Below, one piece after another: positions 44,699 to 53,014 of a DNA stretch of 64,000 nt; the stretch's first letter is position 1; every line of letters begins with the position of its first letter. Source of the DNA: Mageeibacillus sp. UBA6980. Its GTDB lineage: Bacteria > Bacillota > Clostridia > Saccharofermentanales > Saccharofermentanaceae. The notes under the pieces were generated by a model, which ran no database searches, was not told the origin of the DNA, and saw only the letters and a list, made by a program, of their open reading frames with translations. The stretch covers positions 24,929 to 88,928 of the forward strand of contig DJYK01000015.1 in NCBI GenBank assembly GCA_002450095.1, written 5' to 3'. A program made the translations under genes and the position numbers.

Positions 44699-45151
44699 CT
44701 ACTTTTGTATATGGTATCCGCCGTCGGCAAATACATTAGTTCCGGTCATATAATCTGAAAGGGCTGAAAGAAGGAACATTACGACATTTGAAATATCTTC
44801 AGGCTGTCCTAACCTACCCTCCGGTATAAGCGCTTCAGATTGTTTTCTGATCTCATCGTTATCAAACGAACCTCTTGTCATGCCCGTATAGATAAATCCC
44901 GGTGCCACCGCATTCACCTGAATATTAAAGGGTGCAAGGTCCAAAGCCATCGCTGAAGTTAAAGCAACTATGCCTCCCTTGGAAGCGGCATAATCGCACA
45001 TGTTATTTCTGAAGATGGAACTTCTTAAACAACTGATATTTACGATCTTTCCTTTCTTACTGTGGATCATCTTCTGAGCAACGATCTTGGATACTACAAA
45101 CGTACCTGTAAGATTTACTGACAGTATCCTCTCCCAATCAGCGGTTTCCAT
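44699..45151 (-). pseudogene. 5'-truncated SDR oxidoreductase
   Basis: 150 aa covering only the C-terminal two thirds of a short-chain dehydrogenase/reductase: WERILSVNLTGTFVVSKIVA, the active-site YAASKGG, NVNAVAPGF-like QVNAVAPGFIYTGM, and PEDISNVVMFLLS. The N-terminal NAD-binding TGxxxGxG strand is missing. In frame upstream the sequence passes into the stop codon of the HIRAN gene, so the break is at about 45160-45186. It is very probably inactive. Confidence 0.75.
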
Positions 45152-45186
45152 CTCATAAAAAGGCTTGTGTATTCATAAAGACCTCG

Positions 45187-45579
45187 TTAGAAATCAATCA
45201 GATATATTGAGATACTGATCAGCTTAAAGGATCCTCTAAGCTCGATCCTCTTAATTTTACCGCATAATAATTTACCTGCATCCATAAGTCTGGCAAATAC
45301 GACATTATCCTTTTCGGGTACATATCCGAGTTTCTGCTTCGACTCATTAAGCACAAGTATCGCGTTATCGTCAAATTTGTTATCTTCTCTTTGCATAAGA
45401 AGACGATCACCTACTTCAATATGCTCAAGAACAGACGTATCCTTAAGTTTTGTCGTTCCCGCTATATGCGTGTCAAACAGATATATCTCCCGGTTTAAAG
45501 GCTTAAGTACATCTCCCAAGCCCTTCTCACCCGCTCCTGCTATAAGAGATTTTGTGCTCTCTATCATTCCTGTATCCAT
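45187..45579 (-). CDS. HIRAN-domain protein
   Basis: 130 aa. The HIRAN core runs from about residue 30: REIYLFDTHIAGTTKLKD, GDRLLMQREDNKFDDNAILV and KLGYVPEKDNVVFARLMDAG. HIRAN domains bind DNA ends or stalled forks and occur alone or with helicases and nucleases. It overlaps the upstream J-domain-like gene by 16 bp. ATG 45579 has GGAGGT about 12 nt upstream; ATG 45567, overlapping the stop, is an alternative. Confidence 0.85.
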   Translation of the reverse strand: MDTGMIESTKSLIAGAGEKGLGDVLKPLNREIYLFDTHIAGTTKLKDTSVLEHIEVGDRLLMQREDNKFDDNAILVLNESKQKLGYVPEKDNVVFARLMDAGKLLCGKIKRIELRGSFKLISISIYLIDF

Positions 45580-46349
45580 GTTATCGGTACACCTCCTCCC
45601 GAAATAATATCCTGAAGTATCTTAGACAGTTCTTCGCTGATCTTCTTTCCCGCTTCTATCTCCCGTGTTATATCTTGTTTCTTAGCAGAGATCTTTTCAG
45701 GTGAAGAAAGGATCTCCGACCATATATATGGTTCTGTTACGATAATCGTATTGATCTCTTCTTCGATACGAGAGATCCGTTCATCTATATCGTCTATCTC
45801 AATGTTCTCGACCAGGCTCCCGTTATCCTTAAGCGCCTTCCTTACAAGGATCTCGAGATTATCCAATTCAACATCATCGTTACAGTGATAAGATACGACG
45901 ATCCGCTCCCACAGTTCTCGGATCTGTTCGTTCTTCGCAGCTACGGGATTAATGTCAGGATGGATAAGTTTTGCAAGTCTTTTGTATATTCTCTTGGCCT
46001 TCTCCACTTTATAAGAAGGAGATACTTTTGACTTATCTGCTATATCCTTTTCTTCTGCCATTTGCTTCAAATGTTCGTTAAAGCTTGCCATCTGCTGTTC
46101 TATCATCCTGTTCATATCCTGAACATCTATTGCCTGACCGTGATTAACCGCACCAATGCAATAAGCGATCATCTTCCTCTTCTTGATACATTCAACCTTA
46201 ATCTTAAAATCCTGAAGCAAAAGATCGCCAAACTCTTTTACATACGACACATGAATTGATCCGGCTTCCTTATACAGTTGATCTCGTCTTAATAAAAGGT
46301 CTTCATACTTCTTATATTTACCGTCATCTCTTACGATCAGATCACTCAT
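45564..46349 (-). CDS. J-domain-like protein
   Basis: 261 aa from ATG 46349, which has a perfect GGAGG 6 nt upstream. A J-domain-like helix pair with the HPD tripeptide is seen at about residues 118-145 (KAKRIYKRLAKLIHPDINP). Long charged helices surround it, one at about 70-100 (DVQDMNRMIEQQMASFNEH) and one at 195-250. Such stand-alone J proteins with coiled coils recruit Hsp70-type chaperones to unknown targets. It is coupled to a 54-aa gene upstream by an 8-bp overlap and to the HIRAN gene downstream. Confidence 0.7.
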   Translation of the reverse strand: MSDLIVRDDGKYKKYEDLLLRRDQLYKEAGSIHVSYVKEFGDLLLQDFKIKVECIKKRKMIAYCIGAVNHGQAIDVQDMNRMIEQQMASFNEHLKQMAEEKDIADKSKVSPSYKVEKAKRIYKRLAKLIHPDINPVAAKNEQIRELWERIVVSYHCNDDVELDNLEILVRKALKDNGSLVENIEIDDIDERISRIEEEINTIIVTEPYIWSEILSSPEKISAKKQDITREIEAGKKISEELSKILQDIISGGGVPITWIQE

Positions 46350-46506
46350 AAGATACCTCCATATCATACAAAGCGTCGTATAGATAAACGACCTTCTCAC
46401 CGTCCAGTTCCGCTTTCTCCAAAAACTCTCTTGGTGTTCTGAACCACTTACCGTCAAACTCTATCACTATATCCTCATGTACACAGATAATAAATCTTCT
46501 GCCCAT
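46342..46506 (-). CDS. Small protein (54 aa) coupled to the J-domain gene
   Basis: ATG 46506 to TGA 46342; the protein begins MGRRFIICVHEDIVIEFDGK and contains WFRTPREFLEKAEL. The composition is balanced, and its end overlaps the start and ribosome site of the J-domain-like gene by 8 bp, as in a true operon. No strong Shine-Dalgarno precedes it. Function is unknown. It is too short for most gene callers. Confidence 0.5.
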   Translation of the reverse strand: MGRRFIICVHEDIVIEFDGKWFRTPREFLEKAELDGEKVVYLYDALYDMEVSYE

Positions 46507-46724
46507 ATATAGAAATATGATTACCCTGATTCATTTCAAACTTCACACATATGCCCTGCTGCATATAGTAATCAAATATATCTTTGGTCTTATTTTCAAC
46601 AGATGCTAAGAATACTGAATATGATGAGATTTCCGAACTCGATCGCAGAGAAAAGGCGCTGCAGCAGATTGTTAAGAACATACATAGCATTTATGAGGCA
46701 CACACACCGAAGAATCGGATCAAG
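46507..46724. other. Gap without a supportable gene
   Basis: Two overlapping frames exist here, one on each strand. The plus-strand one opens with TTG 46584 and runs to 46796 through the helicase terminator; the minus-strand one runs 46690-46475. Neither has a good ribosome site. The plus-strand peptide (FSTDAKNTEYDEISELDRRE) looks moderately protein-like and could be a relic. Confidence 0.3.
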
Positions 46725-46759
46725 GAAAAAAGCAGGAGCTGGGATTATCGACTCCTGCT
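46725..46759 (-). terminator. Terminator of the helicase operon
   Basis: AGCAGGAG (46731-46738) and CTCCTGCT (46752-46759) form an 8-bp stem; on the minus strand it is followed by a run of T. It lies 21 bp after the helicase stop. Confidence 0.8.
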
Positions 46760-46779
46760 ATATACAAAAATTATAGAAA

Positions 46780-49700
46780 CTATACATTTGTACTGATTTT
46801 CTTAACTGCATATGGTTTTGCATTTTTTATCAAAAAGTCGCTTACATATATAGTGTTCTGATCAACAGGCTCCTTCCACATTGCGGGATAGACGACCAAT
46901 CGTTTTCTTATACCATTGCGAACAACAAAGATATCATTGTTACAATAATCTAGCTCAATGCCTTGATAACTCAAAATACTACACAATGATGAAACCAGGT
47001 TTCTTTGAGCTTCATAATCAAGCTTATCGGCCATAGCGCCTTCTTTTCCCCATTTCAGCATTTGTATAGCTGCAAATCTATCCAATCTTCCATGAACAAA
47101 CTGATTTCTATAGTGCTTCAAACATTTATAGCAACTGGATTCACAGGAACAACTTCCTAACATATCCATCACCTGCTTAAGTATAGTTTCTATAGATTCA
47201 GACACAGCATACGAATACCCGGCACCACTGGACAAACTATCATAAAGATATACATCCACAAACGCCCCCACTTTATTTTTGCGCAGTCTATATCCTGTTA
47301 CCAATTCGCTGAATTCAATATCAAGTTCTTTACTCGCTGCTAGTCTTAGCGCTTCTGCAAGAGACTGAGCTCCCATATCGATCCACGGGTTATATCCTGT
47401 ATGAACATCGATCAGATTTGGATCTAATTCAATCTCCAAAACCATCATATCGGTAACAAAATCATATCCTAGGTTCACATAACGAACATTACTATGTCTA
47501 CATCTACTCGTTGCAAGTCGATTATTGTATGGCCTTGAAACCGAATCTAACACCTTGGGATTCTCACCAGGCATAGCTGCTCCACAATCTTCACAAACGA
47601 CAAATCCTTTTGATTCGACGCCTTTATTAATCATAATTATTCTCTGATTACTTCTAGACGCTATTCTTATCCTGGAGTAGCCCTTTATTGAAGATATATC
47701 ATCCGAATCCGGAACCGTTGAATACAGCGGCTCTTGAACTCCAGAATAATCCTCGACTAATTGCTTATCAGATATTGATTTTCCATCGCGTGGCGCAAAG
47801 CCCCACGGTCTAACCATTTCTTTAGTTTCCTCTAACTGATCACTACCGCAGAAAGGACAAATCGTATTATGGTCCTCTTCCAATCCAAACCAATTGCAAT
47901 TGTTGCATTTTATTACACGTTTAATATAGTTATGATCATTGAAATATGAGCTTGCAGGAGATAACAGCTTCCCAGCTTTTCTTTCACTTCCAGGATAATA
48001 CAATCCTCCTATCTGGAATGTCTGTTTATCTACAACGATAGATCTTCCAGGAGCATACTCACCAATCGCAACATCTAATCCTCGTTCTACTTCATACTTA
48101 GTTTTTCCGTACGAATCAGTAATATATGTGCTCACAACACTTTTTGGGAATGAATAAGTTGGTATTATCCCTTCTTCATATAAAGAATCTAACAAAAATT
48201 TGGAAACTCCATTTCCTGATTCTTCAAAGAGTTCAGGATGCTCATCTCTCTTATGCTTCAAAGCTTTTAACGAAGCTATTAAGCCATTCAAATGCTCATA
48301 CTTGTCTAAAGAGCAATTCTGGGGCAATAGAACGGTGTCCTCAGAACTACTATATGACCGAACGTACTCAACAAAGTCTTCGATGTTCTCATCCAAGAAC
48401 TCGATAGCCGATATAATATCCAAACTAGAATTCTTTTTTGAAAGGTATTCTTGTAGAACAACCATTGTATAGTGTCGCTGCAAAAGTTTTGCACTATTCA
48501 AATCAATCCAAGGCCTTCTCGGATCTCCTCTAAACATGGGTTCCGGATTATTAAAGTAAAGTGTGTCATGCGGACCACCTTCACAAAAGGTAACGATAGT
48601 AGACAAACTTGATCCACGACGACCAGCTCGACCAGCTCTCTGTTGATAATTCTCCCTCATAGGAGGAATATTCCTTAACCCGACAGCTACCAACGAACCA
48701 ATATCAATACCAACTTCCATCGTAGTAGTGCTACTTAAAATATCAACCGGAGTTTCATCATCTGATATCAAATCTTGGAAGCGTAATTCATACTTTTCGG
48801 TCTTACTCCACATATCATCTCGCTGATCTTTGTGTGACAACTGAGCAGTATGCTCTTCTGTATCAATTACTCGTATACGATCACCGTTTAACGCATCTTC
48901 AACAGGTTTACGCCAAAAATTCAAAGAATTATACTCGGCTTGAGACATTTCATGAATCTTATCAGAACCACAAATAGGGCATTTTTTCTTTAATCTGTAT
49001 GGAGTAATCCCAGCACATCGTTCACATTTAAACCACTCTTTATCCACATCGAAACGTGGTCTTATGCGAGTTAGATCAATAAACATCCTACTATTATCAT
49101 GTTGACCGACATCCATAAATGTATTCTTGAGAGTTCTAATCCAAGTCATTGGTTGATTACCATATTCCCATCCCATGATTTCACAGATATGTCGTGGAAA
49201 TCTCCAATTAGGATCAAGGCCATAACCATCATAATTGGATCTTACGTTAGTACGAACTGAATTGGGGATCGTATGTCCTATGGCAGTTTCTTGCTCGCAT
49301 ACAGAGATAAACCAAGCATTGAACAGTTCTATGAAATCCTGCTCGTCTATAACAATTCCGTTTTCCTCTAAATCATCAACAGCTTCATATAAAGCGGTCG
49401 CTGTAGGTTCAATCCAGCTGGTAGCTGAATCATATAAAGTGTTATATCCGCCAGAATACAGCGCCAATAAGTATTCCTGCATCTTTCTAGGTGCATTTTC
49501 AACATTGAATCTTGGAGAATATGGTAAATTACGTTTAACTGCGCGTCTGTGATTGCTCGCTGCTGTCTTGCAATTCTCCTCAAACTTCTCTCTTTCAGCG
49601 TCGTGAAAAATGTGAACATGATTCTCAGCTGCCATCAAACAAAAATAATCATATAGACTATTCATTGAAAGATTCTCTTTATTCTTCTCCATCTCCCTAA

Positions 49701-52017
49701 CAGCAAGTGAAAAGAGTTGTCGAGCCGCCATAATATCTGATGCATCTGACATATCTCGTGCAAGCTTGGCCGCTCTTTGTCTACTATCTGAAAACAAGAG
49801 TACTTTTCTACCTTCGTTAGGCAAGCGATCAATATCATCGTCCTTCCCCGAAACAGCAGGCTGTGATTGAAACTGCGCCTTTATCAAATTGTAGAACGAC
49901 TGATTTCCTCTAGTAGAGAATGATGTTAGCTTTGAGCTTGAAAGCGCACGCATACAATGAGGACATGTAGAAAACGAAAGCGCATTCAAGTCGCTCTTTG
50001 AAACATAGGTACTATAATACAGTTTTCTAAAAGACGGATTTCTATCATGAGCATCATCATAAAAAAAGATAAAACCACTGTGAACGTCCATATAACATGC
50101 TTTTATTGGGTTCTTACCTTGTTTTTTGGGGGCTTGGTAATCATCTGATGGAATGAATAAATGAATCTCTTTCATACTAGGATCAATATATTGACCCGAA
50201 TAATGCCAAAGATACGAATAGCCAGGATTCTTTATCTCATCAGCTAGAATATACCCCTTATAGAAGAGTGCTCCACAACGTCTGTCATTGTACAATTCAT
50301 AAACAACGCTATTACAGTAAGGGCAAGTCAGTTGATCATCAGACAAATACACTTCACCGATACTTAGTCTATTATCAGCATGAGAATGAGAACAATTTGG
50401 ATTTGTACATGCATATACACCCTTTATTCCCGTAAACAACATATGCATTCTGGCAGGGAAGAGAACCATTCCCTCCTTATCCCTAGCTAAAGGAGCAATA
50501 GCAAGCAACACGCTTACTGCATTTAGTGCCTTATCTCCGTTAAGCTCTGGGAACAGCCTTTCGGCCAACACATCTATAGAAACCGAATCACCTCGGCAAT
50601 GCTTTATCAACTCATGAAATGGTCTATAAGAAAGAATATTATTAAACATCCATTCATAAACATCATCAAGATTGTTGAACCGCCTATTAAAACCATCTAT
50701 TCCATTCCAAAACGAATTCAAAGCAACTAGTTTCTGTTTATCATCTGATTCAAATTCAGAAGGATCAGAATTAGCTATTCTTTCGCTTGAAATATCATAT
50801 AAAGCTTTTTCACTCAAAACTTCTCTATCACCAGTAAAATAACTAAACTCATGCTCTTCATCAGCAGCAGTTAAGTCATTTGCGTATTTCATAACAGCAT
50901 CTCTGTCTTCAGAACTAGCATCCGGCATACTCGCAGTGGTTAATATAAACTGCACTCTATCCCTGCCGATACCGAGTTTATGAAACAATCTTCTGATCAA
51001 AAGAGCTACTTCTCCACCTGACGAGCCTCTATACATATGTGCTTCATCGATTACAAACAGGAGTTTATTATCAGCATCTTGAGCAAGCCAATGCTTGGTA
51101 TCCTCCCATATCTTAGCTTCTCTAGGCCTTAATAACATATATTCAAGCATAGAGTAGTTTGTAATAAGAATATCTGGGCAGAACTGCTGCATTTCAAACC
51201 TGGTAATCAGTTCTGCATCTTCCTCGTCGGGAATATGAGAATGAGTACGCAACTTTGACAAAAACGATTCCATATTCTTCTTAGCCGGAATCTTTCCCTC
51301 CTTCAAAAGCCGATTGTAATAAGGAAGTCTGGATTCATCTTCAGGCATCGTTAGTGTTCTTAAGGTCTTTTCTAAATCCCTATCATTAGTCGCTGATGGC
51401 TCAGGACCGGGATACGGTGTACGACCTGTATACATACCAAATTGAGGTCGTCTACTCTGTTCTCCACACGTCTTTCTAAATACATTAACGAATTTTTCTT
51501 CCGGGTCACCGATCAAGCGACGCAGTCTTCCAATTTGATCAGACACAAGAGCATTCATCGGGTACATAACAATAACCCTTGTTCCACGCAATGCCCACGA
51601 TTCCGGACTATTCTTGGCCTCTTCAACAATTTTCGCTATCATCGGCCACATAAAACACTCAGTTTTACCTGAACCAGTTCCAGTTGCTACAAACAGATCC
51701 TGATTACAAACAAAAGCTTCTAAAGCTTTCATTTGATGTAGAAATGGCGTTTTATATACATTTAGTCCTGAATCGGCAAGATTGATAAAGAAGTCTCTAA
51801 GCCAGTCAGGAACATTAAGCTTCTTCAAACCGTTAGGTACAGTAATGTATGCTGGTGTAGATTCTATATAAGGTCTACGATACAACAACCCTTCATCATC
51901 AATATGTGCTTTAATTGCATCTAAAAGAATAGGAGACTTTCCAAAATACTGGGAAATTATATAATTCTCCAGCTCGCTGCGCAGGTATTTATGAACTGAA
52001 TGAGCACCATTACTCAT
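46780..52017 (-). CDS. Large DEAH helicase with DUF1998/MZB-like C-terminus (DruE-like)
   Basis: 1745 aa. N-terminal superfamily-2 helicase: Walker A FVATGTGSGKTE (110-120), DEAH box FVIDEAHMYRG (324-327), motif III region LTTASMP, and motif VI NYQQRAGRAGRRG (about 1120), split by a long insert. Several zinc ribbons are seen: CTNPNCSHS with CPYC (about 545-580), CERC with CPIC, CNNCNWF with CPFC, and CEDC. The C-terminal DUF1998/MZB-like zinc domain ends CSCESSCYKCLKHYRNQ (about 1625). This length and layout match DruE of the Druantia defence systems; DISARM DrmA is usually shorter. The start overlaps the 334-aa gene by 8 bp, and it is the last gene of a four-gene operon ending in a terminator. 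Confidence 0.85.
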   Translation of the reverse strand: MSNGAHSVHKYLRSELENYIISQYFGKSPILLDAIKAHIDDEGLLYRRPYIESTPAYITVPNGLKKLNVPDWLRDFFINLADSGLNVYKTPFLHQMKALEAFVCNQDLFVATGTGSGKTECFMWPMIAKIVEEAKNSPESWALRGTRVIVMYPMNALVSDQIGRLRRLIGDPEEKFVNVFRKTCGEQSRRPQFGMYTGRTPYPGPEPSATNDRDLEKTLRTLTMPEDESRLPYYNRLLKEGKIPAKKNMESFLSKLRTHSHIPDEEDAELITRFEMQQFCPDILITNYSMLEYMLLRPREAKIWEDTKHWLAQDADNKLLFVIDEAHMYRGSSGGEVALLIRRLFHKLGIGRDRVQFILTTASMPDASSEDRDAVMKYANDLTAADEEHEFSYFTGDREVLSEKALYDISSERIANSDPSEFESDDKQKLVALNSFWNGIDGFNRRFNNLDDVYEWMFNNILSYRPFHELIKHCRGDSVSIDVLAERLFPELNGDKALNAVSVLLAIAPLARDKEGMVLFPARMHMLFTGIKGVYACTNPNCSHSHADNRLSIGEVYLSDDQLTCPYCNSVVYELYNDRRCGALFYKGYILADEIKNPGYSYLWHYSGQYIDPSMKEIHLFIPSDDYQAPKKQGKNPIKACYMDVHSGFIFFYDDAHDRNPSFRKLYYSTYVSKSDLNALSFSTCPHCMRALSSSKLTSFSTRGNQSFYNLIKAQFQSQPAVSGKDDDIDRLPNEGRKVLLFSDSRQRAAKLARDMSDASDIMAARQLFSLAVREMEKNKENLSMNSLYDYFCLMAAENHVHIFHDAEREKFEENCKTAASNHRRAVKRNLPYSPRFNVENAPRKMQEYLLALYSGGYNTLYDSATSWIEPTATALYEAVDDLEENGIVIDEQDFIELFNAWFISVCEQETAIGHTIPNSVRTNVRSNYDGYGLDPNWRFPRHICEIMGWEYGNQPMTWIRTLKNTFMDVGQHDNSRMFIDLTRIRPRFDVDKEWFKCERCAGITPYRLKKKCPICGSDKIHEMSQAEYNSLNFWRKPVEDALNGDRIRVIDTEEHTAQLSHKDQRDDMWSKTEKYELRFQDLISDDETPVDILSSTTTMEVGIDIGSLVAVGLRNIPPMRENYQQRAGRAGRRGSSLSTIVTFCEGGPHDTLYFNNPEPMFRGDPRRPWIDLNSAKLLQRHYTMVVLQEYLSKKNSSLDIISAIEFLDENIEDFVEYVRSYSSSEDTVLLPQNCSLDKYEHLNGLIASLKALKHKRDEHPELFEESGNGVSKFLLDSLYEEGIIPTYSFPKSVVSTYITDSYGKTKYEVERGLDVAIGEYAPGRSIVVDKQTFQIGGLYYPGSERKAGKLLSPASSYFNDHNYIKRVIKCNNCNWFGLEEDHNTICPFCGSDQLEETKEMVRPWGFAPRDGKSISDKQLVEDYSGVQEPLYSTVPDSDDISSIKGYSRIRIASRSNQRIIMINKGVESKGFVVCEDCGAAMPGENPKVLDSVSRPYNNRLATSRCRHSNVRYVNLGYDFVTDMMVLEIELDPNLIDVHTGYNPWIDMGAQSLAEALRLAASKELDIEFSELVTGYRLRKNKVGAFVDVYLYDSLSSGAGYSYAVSESIETILKQVMDMLGSCSCESSCYKCLKHYRNQFVHGRLDRFAAIQMLKWGKEGAMADKLDYEAQRNLVSSLCSILSYQGIELDYCNNDIFVVRNGIRKRLVVYPAMWKEPVDQNTIYVSDFLIKNAKPYAVKKISTNV

Positions 52018-53014
52018 TGTCTACCTCCTCAAACTCGTAGCCCAAAGGGATGAGTGTGTTTTTTATTGCTTCAAACGCTTTGATTGAACACTGTCTTTTG
52101 AAATTACCGCTAATATTAGACATAGAAGCCGGCCATGAATACAGTTTCCACATATTTAGTTCCTCCGTAGGAGGAAGATAGTTAAAATGAATGTTAACAA
52201 CTTCCCCGTTAATGAAGAACTCTGTTTTAGGCAAAGCGTTATTAATTTTTAAACATGCATTAGATAAGCCTCTATAACCATTAGATACCATCCATGTTGG
52301 TATTTGAGACACCTTACAAGAGCCATTCTCATAACGGTAAAAATAATAAATGAGACTTTCCGAATCTCCCCCTTGCCTTAAGATAGATACCCTTCCTGAT
52401 TTATCCTCTTTGTTCGTCCAATAGCTACCCTTAAAAGGCAAACCCATTTTTAGATACTCAACTCTATCCCCTAGCTGCATCGTAGACCAGTTAATGCTTT
52501 TAACACAGTTTCCCCAAAACATAACGAGCGGCTCTCTTTCCGGCAAAAACATGGATTTAATGTCATTTGATTCAGATTCGCCTTCGTAATAAGTACCCAA
52601 ACCACTAATGCACTGAGGATAATCAAATGAAAAACCTCTGGTAAACACAACTCCATTGATGCCGCCTTCAGCTTCTTTAGACAGCACGATTCTATATGGC
52701 TCATGATAGAAACAGCCGGCATTCATGTAGGTGTTGCAAATCTCCCCTGAGAAAGAATCATAGTCATCAGAAAATAAGCTCTTTAGTTCGGGATACATAT
52801 CAAGATAACATGTTAATAATTCACATATTCTCTTCTTAACATGAATTATCGAAACGCTTTCAGTTTCAGGGCTATCACAAACCGATGCTAAAGCCATTCT
52901 TCCAACAATCGTGTATATGATCCTTGCCTTATAACTTAGATCATCTTCTCTCTTTCCTTGAGCGATCGAATACTTTCGAGAGGCTTTCATCAATAATCCG
53001 TCATATTTCTTCAT
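52010..53014 (-). CDS. Uncharacterised protein of the DruE-like operon (334 aa)
   Basis: Not recognised. No membrane segment, coiled coil or catalytic motif is evident. Notable stretches are MALASVCDSPETESVSIIHV, a helical N-terminal region, and a beta-rich C-terminal region (YYFYRYENGSCKVSQIPTWM, KTEFFINGEVVNIHFNYLPP). Its start overlaps the 704-aa gene by 4 bp and its end overlaps the helicase by 8 bp, so all are made together. By position it could be a targeting or adaptor subunit of the helicase; this is inference. Confidence 0.6.
   Translation of the reverse strand: MKKYDGLLMKASRKYSIAQGKREDDLSYKARIIYTIVGRMALASVCDSPETESVSIIHVKKRICELLTCYLDMYPELKSLFSDDYDSFSGEICNTYMNAGCFYHEPYRIVLSKEAEGGINGVVFTRGFSFDYPQCISGLGTYYEGESESNDIKSMFLPEREPLVMFWGNCVKSINWSTMQLGDRVEYLKMGLPFKGSYWTNKEDKSGRVSILRQGGDSESLIYYFYRYENGSCKVSQIPTWMVSNGYRGLSNACLKINNALPKTEFFINGEVVNIHFNYLPPTEELNMWKLYSWPASMSNISGNFKRQCSIKAFEAIKNTLIPLGYEFEEVDNE

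Noticed and set aside
46584..46796. TTG-started 70-aa plus-strand frame
   Set aside because: It runs through the helicase terminator and into the helicase 3' end, with no ribosome site; kept only as a possible relic.
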